Below, piece by piece: positions 17,660 through 27,155 of a stretch of DNA of 64,000 nt. The DNA comes from Pedobacter changchengzhani. Its GTDB lineage: Bacteria; Bacteroidota; Bacteroidia; Sphingobacteriales; Sphingobacteriaceae. How positions within the stretch are numbered: the first letter of the stretch is position 1; the number at the start of each line of letters is the position of its first letter. A program made the position numbers and the translations under genes. The notes beneath the pieces were generated by a model. That model worked only from the letters and a program-made list of their open reading frames with translations. It was not told the DNA's origin and searched no databases. The stretch is from assembly GCF_004354365.1 (NCBI RefSeq), contig NZ_SJCY01000003.1:62001-126000 (forward strand), written 5' to 3'.

Positions 17660-18409
17660 ATGAAAATCTCCATTATTACGGTAGTTTTTAACGCAGAGCG
17701 ATATTTAGAAGATTGTATTAAATCGGTTCTCGCACAAACCTATGGTGATATAGAATACATTGTTATTGATGGAGGATCGACAGACGGTACCTTAACCATT
17801 CTCGAAAAATATCAGTCTAAAATTCACAAACTGGTTTCCGAAAAAGATAATGGACTTTATGATGCGATAAATAAAGGTATAAGATTAGCAACGGGCGCGA
17901 TAATAGGTTTGTTAAATGCCGATGATATGCTCGCAGATTGTGCGGTTATTGAAAAAGTTGCCCAAAGTTTTATTCGCGAACCGAAAGTTGACGGTGTGTA
18001 TGGTGATTTAAATTACATCCATCCCGAGACTAAAAAGATCATTAGAGCGTGGCGATCCAAATCTGCCACGTATTTAGATATCAGTAAAGGTTGGATGCCC
18101 GCGCACCCAACCTTATACTTAAGAAGAAGTTTATTTAATCAATTTGGCTACTATGCGCTCGATTTAGGTACAGTTGCGGATTACGATTTAATTATTCGAT
18201 ATTTCTTCACTCATAAAATTAAAACTTTTTACCTACCGATCTTAATGGTAAACATGAGGTCTGGCGGGGCGAGTAACCATTCTATCTCAGCGAGGTGGAT
18301 GGCACTAATACAGGATTATCATGCGCTTAAAAGAAACGATGTAAAATTTCCGTTATATGTTTTATTTCGCAAAAAATTTGATAAATTAGCACAATTAAGA
18401 ATTAAGTAA
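17660..18409 (+). CDS. Glycosyltransferase family 2
   Basis: This 249-residue GT2 enzyme has the GT-A opening SIITVVFNAERYLEDCIKSV, the nucleotide-binding DGGSTDGT, and a DADD-equivalent LLNADDM near residue 95. The acceptor-side block TVADYDLIIRYF lies near 180. It resembles WcaA/Wzx-linked glycosyltransferases of surface polysaccharide assembly. Sugar donor and acceptor are unknown. The following membrane sugar-phosphate transferase gene suggests a shared role in envelope glycan assembly. Confidence 0.88.
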   Translation: MKISIITVVFNAERYLEDCIKSVLAQTYGDIEYIVIDGGSTDGTLTILEKYQSKIHKLVSEKDNGLYDAINKGIRLATGAIIGLLNADDMLADCAVIEKVAQSFIREPKVDGVYGDLNYIHPETKKIIRAWRSKSATYLDISKGWMPAHPTLYLRRSLFNQFGYYALDLGTVADYDLIIRYFFTHKIKTFYLPILMVNMRSGGASNHSISARWMALIQDYHALKRNDVKFPLYVLFRKKFDKLAQLRIK

Positions 18410-18434
18410 GTTTGATAAATTCTTTATTTGAGAG

Positions 18435-19640
18435 TTGATCTTGTTGCTTTTAATAATCCCTATTATTTTGATTCAAGAAATACTTCATAGTGATCGTATA
18501 TTATACGTGGCCATTTTTATGATCGCTTTTTCGATCGTTATTTTTAGCATACCATCTGTTATATATTCTGCATTAAAATATAAATTGTTCGATAGCAGTG
18601 ATTTAGATAGGAAAACGCATGGCAAAAATATTTCGAGGTTAGGGGGAATTCCTATATTTGTCAGCTTTACTATAAGTGTTTTACTTTTTTCTACGCTGAG
18701 TGATTTTAAAGAAGCTAATTTTTTGATTATTGCTTGTATTATCCTCTCCGCACTTGGCTTAAAAGATGATATGTACGGCACGAATATCACTACTAAGTTC
18801 ATTTTACAACTTACCGTTGCCATAATACTTGTGTTTTTTGGCGATTTTAGATTGAGCAGTTTTTATGGCGTACTCAATATTGGAGAGTTGAATTATATTG
18901 GTGGAAGCTTATTCTCCATCATATTAATTATATTTTTAAATAACGCCTTCAATTTGATCGATGGCGTTGATGGTTTAGCCGCTTCGATAGGCATTTTATC
19001 TAGTTTATGCTTCGGTTTTCTATTTGCTTCTATGCATGAAGCTACTTATGCGTGTATTGCTTTTGCTTTGGTAGGTGCTTTAGTGGGGTTTATAAAATAC
19101 AATTGGTGGCCAGCAAAAATATTTATGGGCGATACAGGGGCGCTTACCATTGGACTTATATGTGCAACTTTAGCTATAAAATTTATTGAGCTTAATAAAC
19201 TTGTACCAACAGGAAATCCTGATTTCCAATCTTCGCCAGCCATTGCCGTGGCGATACTAATTGTGCCAATATTCGATTCCATTCGTGTTTTTTGTGTCCG
19301 AATTTTAAATAAAAAGTCGCCTTTTCGAGGTGATAGAAATCACATCCATCATCGGCTTGAACGACTTGGACTTTCTTCGAGAAAATTGGTTCTGTTAACC
19401 GTTTTTCTAAACATAAGTATCATCGCTTTTACTGTATTATTTAGATCATTGGGTAATTTTAACTTAATCGTAATCATCATGAGCATCTGCATAATATTTA
19501 ATATGTATCTAAGTTGGAGATTAAGGGTGAAAGAGAATCAAACCTGCGATAAAAAGATTTCAGACAGAAATAGTTTAAACTATCATGCTAAAAAGGTTAA
19601 TTTTGGCTTCAAATTGATAGAAAATGAAGCTCGCAATTAA
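18435..19640 (+). CDS. WecA/TagO/MraY-family undecaprenyl-phosphate sugar-1-phosphate transferase
   Basis: This 401-residue integral membrane protein has about ten helices. Family motifs are DDMYGTNITTKFILQL, the catalytic NAFNLIDGVDGLAA, FMGDTGAL and GDRNHIHHRLERLG (the HxHH loop of WecA-type enzymes). It transfers a sugar phosphate, probably HexNAc-1-P, from a UDP-sugar to undecaprenyl phosphate, starting an O-antigen or capsule-like glycan. The TTG start lies just after an in-frame stop at 18429. The last 17 bases overlap the start of gap, an unusual pairing. Confidence 0.88.
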   Translation: MILLLLIIPIILIQEILHSDRILYVAIFMIAFSIVIFSIPSVIYSALKYKLFDSSDLDRKTHGKNISRLGGIPIFVSFTISVLLFSTLSDFKEANFLIIACIILSALGLKDDMYGTNITTKFILQLTVAIILVFFGDFRLSSFYGVLNIGELNYIGGSLFSIILIIFLNNAFNLIDGVDGLAASIGILSSLCFGFLFASMHEATYACIAFALVGALVGFIKYNWWPAKIFMGDTGALTIGLICATLAIKFIELNKLVPTGNPDFQSSPAIAVAILIVPIFDSIRVFCVRILNKKSPFRGDRNHIHHRLERLGLSSRKLVLLTVFLNISIIAFTVLFRSLGNFNLIVIIMSICIIFNMYLSWRLRVKENQTCDKKISDRNSLNYHAKKVNFGFKLIENEARN

Positions 19641-20625
19641 TGGATTCGGTAGAATAGGTAGAACATTTTTACGTTTAGCAATTGCTGAAGGATTTGATGT
19701 TGTAGCTATTAATGATCTGGCTGATGCCAAAACGATGGCACATCTTTTTAAGTATGATTCTGTGCATGGCGTTTTTAATGGGCTTGTATATGCAGCCGAG
19801 GATGAGATTATTATTAATAATAAACGAATTCCAGTTTACGCCATTAAAGATGCAACTGAATTGCCTTGGGCTGGGCTTCGAGTTGATTTAGTTATTGAAT
19901 GTACGGGTAAAAATTTGACCTATAAAAATGCCGAAAAGCATCTTAAAGCGGGTGCGAAGCAAGTTTTGCTCTCGGCGCCAGGGGCGGATGATATCCCAAT
20001 GGTGGTACTGGGCGTAAACGATGGCGATGTGGATTTAAACAGCAAAATTTTATCTAATGCATCGTGTACTACGAACAACATTGCGCCGATGATTAAAATT
20101 TTAAATGATAAATGGGGGGTTGAAGAAGGTTATATCACGACCATCCACTCCATGACAGGCGATCAAAATCTTCACGATAGTAACCATAAAGATTTGAGAA
20201 GAGCAAGGGCTGCTTCTGCTTCTATTATTCCAACAAGTACCGGCGCCGCTAAAGCTATTACTAGAATTTTCCCTGAGTTAGACGGTAAATTAGGTGGTGC
20301 TGGAATTAGAGTGCCAGTTTTGAACGGTTCTTTAACGGATTTTACGTGTTTGCTAAAACAAAAAACTACTATAAACGAAATAAATGCAGCTTTTAAATAT
20401 GCTGCAGATCACGAATACGCACAAATTTTAGAATATACCGAAGATCCAATCGTATCGATCGATGTTGTTAATAACCCACATTCATGTGTGTTCGACGCGC
20501 AACTTACTTCCATTGTAGGCGATATGGTAAAAATTGTTGGTTGGTATGATAATGAGTATGGTTACAGCAGTAGATTGATTGATTTCGTTAAGAAAATAAC
20601 TGATAAACACTCGAAATCCGAATAA
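19624..20625 (+). CDS. gap: Glyceraldehyde-3-phosphate dehydrogenase, type I
   Basis: This 333-residue protein has the NAD-binding opening KLAINGFGRIGRTFLRLA, the active-site segment SNASCTTNN with catalytic Cys148, and the C-terminal WYDNEYGYSSR block. It oxidises glyceraldehyde-3-phosphate to 1,3-bisphosphoglycerate in glycolysis, or the reverse in gluconeogenesis. It overlaps the previous gene by 17 bases in another frame. Asp32 of NDLAD fits NAD+ preference. Bacteroidota often carry more than one gap; whether this is the main glycolytic copy cannot be told. Confidence 0.95.
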   Translation: MKLAINGFGRIGRTFLRLAIAEGFDVVAINDLADAKTMAHLFKYDSVHGVFNGLVYAAEDEIIINNKRIPVYAIKDATELPWAGLRVDLVIECTGKNLTYKNAEKHLKAGAKQVLLSAPGADDIPMVVLGVNDGDVDLNSKILSNASCTTNNIAPMIKILNDKWGVEEGYITTIHSMTGDQNLHDSNHKDLRRARAASASIIPTSTGAAKAITRIFPELDGKLGGAGIRVPVLNGSLTDFTCLLKQKTTINEINAAFKYAADHEYAQILEYTEDPIVSIDVVNNPHSCVFDAQLTSIVGDMVKIVGWYDNEYGYSSRLIDFVKKITDKHSKSE

Positions 20626-20627
20626 AC

Positions 20628-21698
20628 ATGAAAAAATATTTGATAATAATTTACTTAGTCGGGCTTTCTGTTCTCGCACAAGGTCAAATTATCCCTTCGT
20701 TAACAAATGATATTGCAGAGAAATTGGCTAAAATGCCACTCAGTTGTATCGGCCAAGAGTTTCCCAATAAAACCTCACATGTTGCTAATTCGGCAATTGA
20801 TGGTCGGCTACTGCCTAGCGAACTGCACCCGGCTTTTTATGGTTGTTTAGATTGGCACAGCTCAGTTCATGGCCATTGGATGCTTATTCGTTTGTTAAAA
20901 ACGATGCCTCAATTAAATAATAAAGCAGAAATTATTGCGCAGTTAAATAAAACATTCACAACCGAAAATATGCTTGCAGAGGCTGCATATTTTACAAAAT
21001 ATTATGTTGCCGATGGTTATGAACGCACTTATGGCTGGGCGTGGTTGCTAAAATTAGATCAAGAACTTTATACTTGGGATAATCCCGATGCCCGAAAATG
21101 GCACCTTGCTTTACAGCCACTTACGCAACAGATTTTAAAACTTTGGAAAGTATATTTACCTAAGCAAACTTATCCAAATAGAAGTGGCGTGCATCCAAAC
21201 ACTGCTTTTGGATTGGTGTTTGCTTTAGATTGGGCAAAGACTTTTAAAGACGGTGCGTTTGAAAAAATGATTGACGAAAAGGCAAAACTTTTTTATTTAG
21301 ATAATGTAGCCACGCCGGCCTATTTAGAACCCGATGGATCGGATTTTTTCTCTCCAAGTTTAGAAGTTGCCGATTTAATGAGAAGAGTTTTGCCGAAAGA
21401 TAAATTTGTACGTTGGTTAAACAAATTTTATGAAGCGCGGAGCATAAAACGCATTACAGATTTGCCAGTAATTAGTGATATAAGTGACTACCAAGGCGTG
21501 CATTTGGTGGGTTTATCATTTACAAGGGCATGGTGTATGAAGGGGATTGCGAATGATTTACCTAAAAACCATAAGTTAAAAAAAGTATTTAACGATGCCG
21601 CTAATAAATTTTTAGTCAATGCGCTGCCGTTAGTATTCGCTGGTAATTATGGTGGCGATCATTGGTTGGCATCTTTTGCGGTTTATGCTTTAGAGTAA
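20628..21698 (+). CDS. DUF2891 family exported protein
   Basis: This 356-residue protein has a signal peptide (about 1-19, ending LAQG) and is rich in aromatic residues, with blocks CLDWHSSVHGHWMLIRLL and ERTYGWAWLLKLDQEL. The pattern suggests an alpha/alpha-barrel hydrolase-like fold, as in DUF2891 proteins; no activity is established that I know of. It starts two bases after gap, so the two are probably co-transcribed. Confidence 0.8.
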   Translation: MKKYLIIIYLVGLSVLAQGQIIPSLTNDIAEKLAKMPLSCIGQEFPNKTSHVANSAIDGRLLPSELHPAFYGCLDWHSSVHGHWMLIRLLKTMPQLNNKAEIIAQLNKTFTTENMLAEAAYFTKYYVADGYERTYGWAWLLKLDQELYTWDNPDARKWHLALQPLTQQILKLWKVYLPKQTYPNRSGVHPNTAFGLVFALDWAKTFKDGAFEKMIDEKAKLFYLDNVATPAYLEPDGSDFFSPSLEVADLMRRVLPKDKFVRWLNKFYEARSIKRITDLPVISDISDYQGVHLVGLSFTRAWCMKGIANDLPKNHKLKKVFNDAANKFLVNALPLVFAGNYGGDHWLASFAVYALE

Positions 21699-21705
21699 GC
21701 ATTTA

Positions 21706-21766
21706 GTCATTGCGAGGCACGAAGCAATCTGTTCGGTATTGGGACTGTTTTGTGCTTCGCAATGAC
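21706..21766 (+). repeat. REP-like hairpin / bidirectional terminator
   Basis: GTCATTGCGAGGCAC (21706-21720) pairs with GTGCTTCGCAATGAC (21752-21766) over 15 bp with one G-U pair. It lies between convergent genes. The internal string CACGAAGCAATCT recurs at 34535 in degraded form. Confidence 0.65.
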
Positions 21767-21786
21767 GGTCAACTGAGTGATTAAAT

Positions 21787-22308
21787 CTAAAAATTTATAA
21801 ACTTCTCTATCTGTTCATTTGTAAACTTAATTGTATCTTCTTTTATCAGGTTTCCATCTTCACCTAACTCTTCTTTAATATTTGGAATGTGAATGCGAAG
21901 TGGTAAAACATTTAAATGAATATAATGGCAAACACCCGTAAAATGATCAATTCCACGGATGTTTCCGTATTTGCCAGAGGCAATTCCAACTAGTGCCGCC
22001 TTTTTATCGTAAAAACTCTCCGGAAAATTACAAGCATCAATAAGTACTTTTAAAACACCCGGAAAACTTCCATTGTACTCAGGTATCACAAATATAAATT
22101 TATCTGTCGCAGAAATTACATCTTGAATTTTTTGAAATTCGCTGCTTCTTTTGCCAAACATATCGGTGTTTAAAATATCGGCAGGCAACTGCTCCAAATT
22201 GATTAAGTTTGATTCTAAACCCTTAGTGATAAATTGTTTTTGATAATATTTTGCAACTTTTAAGGTGTTGCTATTTGGTCTATTTGTGGCGGCTATAATA
22301 GTAATCAT
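21787..22308 (-). CDS. NAD(P)H-dependent FMN reductase
   Basis: This 173-residue flavodoxin-fold protein has the FMN-binding loop TNRPNSNTLKVA at the N-terminus and the PEYNGSFPGVLKVLID segment near residue 80, both typical of NADPH-dependent FMN reductases (chromate/azo-reductase type). It probably transfers hydride from NAD(P)H to flavins, quinones or other acceptors. It is monocistronic and divergent from parA. Confidence 0.88.
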   Translation of the reverse strand: MITIIAATNRPNSNTLKVAKYYQKQFITKGLESNLINLEQLPADILNTDMFGKRSSEFQKIQDVISATDKFIFVIPEYNGSFPGVLKVLIDACNFPESFYDKKAALVGIASGKYGNIRGIDHFTGVCHYIHLNVLPLRIHIPNIKEELGEDGNLIKEDTIKFTNEQIEKFINF

Positions 22309-22488
22309 GGTTATGGATGTTAATAAGATGTTTAAAACGCGATTCCTTCAAATGCTAAATCTGCCATATAGTTTGTATCTTAGCAAACTGTGAAAAAGGT
22401 CGTAAATTGTACAAAAATAGAACTTTTTGTGGCCAATAACACAAAATAAGATACCTAAATAAACGTTAAGTAATTTTCCAACAAATAG

Positions 22489-23292
22489 ATGAGTAAAATT
22501 ATTGCATTAGCAAATCAAAAAGGTGGTGTTGGTAAAACAACTTCGTCTATTAATTTAGCGGCGAGTTTGGCCGTTTTAGAATATAAAACCTTGTTAGTAG
22601 ATGCCGATCCTCAGGCAAATTCTACATCAGGAATTGGCTTCGACCCTAGAAATATTAAAGATAGCATTTACGAGTGCATTATTAATGATATTGATCCGGC
22701 TCAAGCCATACAAAAGACTGATACGCCAAATTTAGATTTATTACCAGCCCATATCGATTTGGTAGGAGCGGAGATAGAGATGATAAACCTCAATAATCGC
22801 GAGTATAAAATGAAAGCGGTGTTGGAGAAAATTAAAGATCAATATGATTTTATTATTATTGATTGTTCTCCATCGTTGGGCTTAATTACCATAAATGCAT
22901 TAACGGCTGCCGATTCGGTAATTATTCCTGTTCAATGCGAATATTTTGCCTTGGAGGGTTTAGGCAAGTTGTTAAATACGATAAAAATTGTGCAAAACCG
23001 GTTAAATCCTCAGCTCGAAATTGAAGGAATTTTGCTTACCATGTATGATGTTCGCTTGCGGTTATCAAATCAAGTGGTAGAAGAAGTGCGTACGCACTTT
23101 CATGATTTAGTTTTTGATACCATTATTCAAAGAAATACCCGCTTGAGCGAAGCACCAAGTTACGGGGTTTCGGTAATTATGCACGATGCCAACTGCAAAG
23201 GCGCTATTAATTACTTAAATTTAGCACGAGAAATTGTGAAAAATAACGGTTTATCAAAAGAAGTAGAGAATATAGGAACGGCTACAATATAA
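22489..23292 (+). CDS. parA: Chromosome-partitioning ATPase ParA (Soj)
   Basis: This 267-residue protein has the deviant Walker A KGGVGKTTSSINLAA, Walker A' in LLVDADPQAN and Walker B in FIIIDCSPSLG, the layout of chromosomal ParA/Soj. It binds DNA nonspecifically as an ATP dimer and with ParB moves replication origins. It is seven bases upstream of parB and leads a five-gene row, parA-parB-DUF5683-dapB-lepB, that I recall as conserved in Bacteroidota. Confidence 0.96.
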   Translation: MSKIIALANQKGGVGKTTSSINLAASLAVLEYKTLLVDADPQANSTSGIGFDPRNIKDSIYECIINDIDPAQAIQKTDTPNLDLLPAHIDLVGAEIEMINLNNREYKMKAVLEKIKDQYDFIIIDCSPSLGLITINALTAADSVIIPVQCEYFALEGLGKLLNTIKIVQNRLNPQLEIEGILLTMYDVRLRLSNQVVEEVRTHFHDLVFDTIIQRNTRLSEAPSYGVSVIMHDANCKGAINYLNLAREIVKNNGLSKEVENIGTATI

Positions 23293-23299
23293 ATTATAA

Positions 23300-24202
23300 A
23301 TGACATCTTTTCAGCGAAAAACAGGTTTAGGTAGAGGATTAAGTGCGCTTTTGGATGATAGCGATGCTACACATCCCCAAAAACAAAGTGTAAATCCGGT
23401 AACAGAATCTACGCAGATTGGCAACATTAGTCATGTTAATTTAACTGATATTGAAACCAATCCTTTCCAACCAAGAACCGAATTTGATCAGGTTGCACTA
23501 AATGAGTTGGCAGATTCGATAAAAATTCAAGGCTTAATCCAGCCTGTTACCGTACGGAAAACAGCCAACAACAAGTATCAACTAATCTCGGGCGAACGTA
23601 GGTTTAGAGCTTCTAAACTTGCGGGTTTAACTCAAATTCCGGCATATATTCGCAGTGCTAATGATCAGCAGATGCTGGAAATGGCGCTTATCGAGAACAT
23701 TCAAAGAGAAAATTTGAATGCCATTGAGGTTGCTTTGAGTTTTCAACGTATGATTGATGAAGTTGGCCTAAAGCAGGAACAACTTGGCGAACGCGTTGGC
23801 AAAAATAGAACTACCGTAACCAATTATTTAAGGTTGCTAAAACTGCCTCCAGCAATTCAGGCTTCTATTCGCGATCATAAAATATCTATGGGTCACGCTC
23901 GTGCTTTAATCAGCGTAGATGGTGTAGATAAACAACTCTTCATTCACCAAGAAATTTTGGATAAAAATCTTTCTGTGCGCAAGGTGGAGGAATTGGTGCG
24001 CAATCTGCAACATGCTCCTAAAACTGAAGTGCCGAAAGAAAAGGCAGTTTCCTTCCAATACAAAAAATTACAGGATGATTTAGGATCTAAGTTTGCAACT
24101 AGAGTTAAATTAAAAGTTAGTCAAAATGGCAAAGGCTCGATAGAAATACCATTTGTTAGTGATGACGATCTAAATAGAATATTAGAGTTATTAGATTGGT
24201 AA
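23300..24202 (+). CDS. parB: Chromosome-partitioning protein ParB (Spo0J)
   Basis: This 300-residue protein opens with GLGRGLSALL, the ParA-contacting segment. It then has the ParB/Srx CTP-binding domain (LISGERRFRASKLAG, IENIQRENLNAIEVA) and a helix-turn-helix (GERVGKNRTTVTNYLRLLKLP). It loads at parS sites and spreads as a CTP clamp. No site resembling parS (TGTTTCACGTGAAACA) was noticed nearby. Its stop codon overlaps the next start. Confidence 0.96.
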   Translation: MTSFQRKTGLGRGLSALLDDSDATHPQKQSVNPVTESTQIGNISHVNLTDIETNPFQPRTEFDQVALNELADSIKIQGLIQPVTVRKTANNKYQLISGERRFRASKLAGLTQIPAYIRSANDQQMLEMALIENIQRENLNAIEVALSFQRMIDEVGLKQEQLGERVGKNRTTVTNYLRLLKLPPAIQASIRDHKISMGHARALISVDGVDKQLFIHQEILDKNLSVRKVEELVRNLQHAPKTEVPKEKAVSFQYKKLQDDLGSKFATRVKLKVSQNGKGSIEIPFVSDDDLNRILELLDW

Positions 24203-24921
24203 TGGGAAAGTTTAAGTTTTTAACCGTTTTTAATTTCCTCATATTCTTTTTTGTAAGTCTGACAGTTGCACAGGTTAAAGACGCTGGCGTGAAAAAATCA
24301 GCCGATACTTTGAAAGCTAAGGTGGTAAAAATACCTAATAAACAAGCTGAAAAATCAACAGACACTTCAAAACCAAAATACATTAATCCCGGTAAAATTG
24401 CTGGCCATAAAGCCATGATTAAGTCTTTTATTATTCCCGGTTGGGGGCAATTGTACAATAACCAAATATTGGTTAGAGATTATAAGGCTAAAGGCGAAAA
24501 TGGAGGTCATTTTTGGCAAAAAACATATACTTTGGGTAAAATTGGTGTAATTTATACGGGTTTTACTTTGCTTACCATGTCGTACATTGATAATTCTAAA
24601 GGTTACAAAACGTTTTTAAAAGAAGCACAATATAGGCAGCTCAATCCCGGTATGACCGAAAATCCCACTTTGGTTAGGTATTCAGATGAGGGTGTTAAAG
24701 CGAATAAAGATGTTTTTAAGAGGAATAAACAGGTTGTAATATTTTCATTAGCTGCAGTTTATTTAGTTAATGTTGCCGATGCTTACGTAGCAGCTCGATT
24801 GCATTACTTTAATATAGATGATAATTTAAGCTTTAAAGTTACGCCATCCCTCATAAATTCTGCACCTGCAATGTATGGGTTTAATCCTGTTCCGGCATTA
24901 AAAATTTCGCTAAACTTGTAA
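24202..24921 (+). CDS. DUF5683 family membrane protein
   Basis: This protein of about 239 residues has an N-terminal hydrophobic segment that may be a signal. The block KSFIIPGWGQLYNNQ (near residue 75), followed by two hydrophobic helices (about 110-130 and 170-192), is typical of DUF5683. Function is unknown. I chose ATG at 24202 because it overlaps the TAA of parB (TAATG), a normal coupling arrangement, instead of the TTG two codons upstream. Confidence 0.82.
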   Translation: MGKFKFLTVFNFLIFFFVSLTVAQVKDAGVKKSADTLKAKVVKIPNKQAEKSTDTSKPKYINPGKIAGHKAMIKSFIIPGWGQLYNNQILVRDYKAKGENGGHFWQKTYTLGKIGVIYTGFTLLTMSYIDNSKGYKTFLKEAQYRQLNPGMTENPTLVRYSDEGVKANKDVFKRNKQVVIFSLAAVYLVNVADAYVAARLHYFNIDDNLSFKVTPSLINSAPAMYGFNPVPALKISLNL

Positions 24922-24997
24922 AGCTTTTGGTGTTAAATTATTAGTAATATGATAAATTATTATACCTTCACAGCAAATAAAAAATAAAAATATACAA

Positions 24998-25732
24998 ATG
25001 AAAATAGCACTGTTAGGCTATGGCAAAATGGGGCAAATTATCGAAAAATTTGCAGTAGAAAGAGGTCATGAAATTGTGTTAAAAATATCGATTGATAATA
25101 CAGAGGATTTGACGTTACAAAACCTAAAATCAGCCGATGTTGCCATCGATTTTAGTACGCCAGATTCGGTAATGAATAATATAAACATTTGTTTCGATGC
25201 CGGCTTACCTATTGTTGTAGGCACAACAGGTTGGTATGGTAAATTACAAGAAGTAAAAAATGCCTGCAACATCAGTAACAATACGCTATTGTATGGCTCT
25301 AACTTTAGTATAGGCGTAAATTTATTTTTTAAATTAAACCAACAATTGGCAAAGCTGATGAATAATTACCCTGCCTATGAGGTTCAGGTTGAAGAAATTC
25401 ATCATACACAAAAACTTGATGCCCCAAGCGGAACAGCGATAACCTTGGCAGAAGGGATTGTTGAACATTTAGATAGAAAGCAAGAATGGCTGAACGAAGT
25501 GATTGGAACCGATGTAGAATTATTTCCTAAAGCAGATCAACTTCTGATAGAGTCGCATAGGATTGAAAATATCCCTGGTACGCATACTGTAATTTACAGT
25601 AGTGAAGTTGATGAAATTGAAATTAAGCACACTGCACACAGTAGAGCTGGTTTTGCCCTTGGTGCTGTAGTTGCTGCAGAGTGGCTAAAAGATAAAAAAG
25701 GATTCTTTAATATTACTGATATATTTGAGTAA
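24998..25732 (+). CDS. dapB: 4-hydroxy-tetrahydrodipicolinate reductase
   Basis: This 244-residue protein has the NAD(P)-binding start MKIALLGYGKMGQ, the DFSTPDSV block and the catalytic signature EEIHHTQKLDAPSGTA. It reduces hydroxy-tetrahydrodipicolinate in the lysine and diaminopimelate pathway. It is shorter than the E. coli enzyme (273 residues), as is usual in Bacteroidota. It belongs to the parA-lepB row. Confidence 0.95.
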   Translation: MKIALLGYGKMGQIIEKFAVERGHEIVLKISIDNTEDLTLQNLKSADVAIDFSTPDSVMNNINICFDAGLPIVVGTTGWYGKLQEVKNACNISNNTLLYGSNFSIGVNLFFKLNQQLAKLMNNYPAYEVQVEEIHHTQKLDAPSGTAITLAEGIVEHLDRKQEWLNEVIGTDVELFPKADQLLIESHRIENIPGTHTVIYSSEVDEIEIKHTAHSRAGFALGAVVAAEWLKDKKGFFNITDIFE

Positions 25733-25843
25733 AAAGAATAAGAATTAGCGCAAAAAAATTGTTATTGATAGCCAAATGAAGAATGGTTACTTACAACCAC
25801 TTAACTGTTTAAAGGAATAACTATTAACCTAGATATAAAAAAC

Positions 25844-27034
25844 ATGAATTATAAATTTTGGCAGAAAAACCCGAATGCCAGTGTCAAAAAAAAATCTAAA
25901 ACGCGCGAGTGGACTGACGCAATTATCTTTGCTGTTGTTGCAGCAACAATAATTCGCGTATTTTTTATAGAAGCATATACAATTCCTTCTGCCTCGATGG
26001 AAAAATCGTTACTAATTGGCGATTTTCTTTTTGTAAGTAAGGTAAATTATGGTGCTCGAATACCCATGACACCAATTGCGTTTCCTTTTGCGCACCACAC
26101 TATGCCAATTACCGGAACCAAAGCATATTGGGACGGCGTACAGTGGAAATATCACCGTTTGCCAGGATTATCTGATATTAAAAGAAACGATGTAGTTGTA
26201 TTCAATTTTCCAGAGGGAGATACTGTTGCCTTAGAAAATCAAGGTCCAAGTTATTATGATTTGGTACGTGGTTCTGATTGGAAAGCGGTTAATACGCAAT
26301 ATACAGTTACAAGCAGGCCGGTTGATAAGCGAGAAAATTACATTAAACGATGTATTGGTATTGCCGGCGATGTAATTAGCATGAAAAATGGTGTGGCGAA
26401 TGTAAATGGTAAAGATGAGCCATTAAAAAATACTGGTCAAATGCCCTATAAAATTCAGTTCAAATCTAGCGACGTTAACTTGCAGGTATTTCAAGATTTA
26501 GGTTTCTCGATGGGTGAGATGCAACAAGTATCTGCCGATACTTATATTGCAAATGCGTCGCCCGAAATGATCGAAGAAGTTAAAAAATTAGATTTCGTAA
26601 AGTCGGCGGAAATGAGCCCAGATCCTAACAATGGGCAAGATGGTGGGCTTTTTCCTCATGATCCAAAACGTGTTTGGAGTAGAGATAATTTTGGCCCCAT
26701 TAAAATCCCAGCTAAAGGCTGGACGGTTCAGCTTGATAGCGTAACCATGCCGTTATATTACCGTGCAATTAGAACTTACGAAGGTAATAAGGTAGAAAAA
26801 GTTGGTGCAGATTGGCTGATTAATGGTCAAAAAGTGACTTCATATACATTTAAAATGAATTATTATTGGATGATGGGCGATAACCGCCATAATTCTGCCG
26901 ATTCTCGCTACTGGGGTTTTGTGCCAGAAGATCACGTAGTTGGTAAAGCTTTATTCATTTGGATGAGCTGGAATACCGAAGGTTCTTTTTTGCATAAAAT
27001 CCGTTGGAGCCGATTGTTTCACGGCATACACTAG
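25844..27034 (+). CDS. lepB: Signal peptidase I
   Basis: This 396-residue membrane protease has one N-terminal helix (about 26-42), catalytic Ser51 in IPSASMEKSL, catalytic Lys168 in NYIKRCIGIAGD, and the C-terminal box MGDNRHNSADSRYWGFVP. It removes signal peptides on the periplasmic face of the inner membrane. It is larger than the E. coli enzyme because of insertions between the Ser and Lys boxes and between the Lys box and MGDN, as in Bacteroidota LepB. A hairpin terminator follows. Confidence 0.95.
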   Translation: MNYKFWQKNPNASVKKKSKTREWTDAIIFAVVAATIIRVFFIEAYTIPSASMEKSLLIGDFLFVSKVNYGARIPMTPIAFPFAHHTMPITGTKAYWDGVQWKYHRLPGLSDIKRNDVVVFNFPEGDTVALENQGPSYYDLVRGSDWKAVNTQYTVTSRPVDKRENYIKRCIGIAGDVISMKNGVANVNGKDEPLKNTGQMPYKIQFKSSDVNLQVFQDLGFSMGEMQQVSADTYIANASPEMIEEVKKLDFVKSAEMSPDPNNGQDGGLFPHDPKRVWSRDNFGPIKIPAKGWTVQLDSVTMPLYYRAIRTYEGNKVEKVGADWLINGQKVTSYTFKMNYYWMMGDNRHNSADSRYWGFVPEDHVVGKALFIWMSWNTEGSFLHKIRWSRLFHGIH

Positions 27035-27058
27035 AGAGATTAAACGTCATTTATCTAA

Positions 27059-27090
27059 CAAAGGCTCGCAATTTATTTTGCGAACCTTTG
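27059..27090 (+). terminator. Hairpin terminator after lepB
   Basis: CAAAGGCTCGCAA (27059-27071) pairs with TTGCGAACCTTTG (27078-27090) over 13 bp with one mismatch around a 6-base loop, 25 bases after the lepB stop. Confidence 0.65.
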
Positions 27091-27155
27091 TTGTAAATTA
27101 CTTAACCGTCTTCTCGACCGTTAAAATAGGCAATTTCATAAAACAAATTTTAAGT

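Noticed and set aside
22309..22488. Search for a parS site or replication origin near parAB
   Set aside because: No TGTTTCACGTGAAACA-like palindrome or DnaA-box cluster was seen in the gap.
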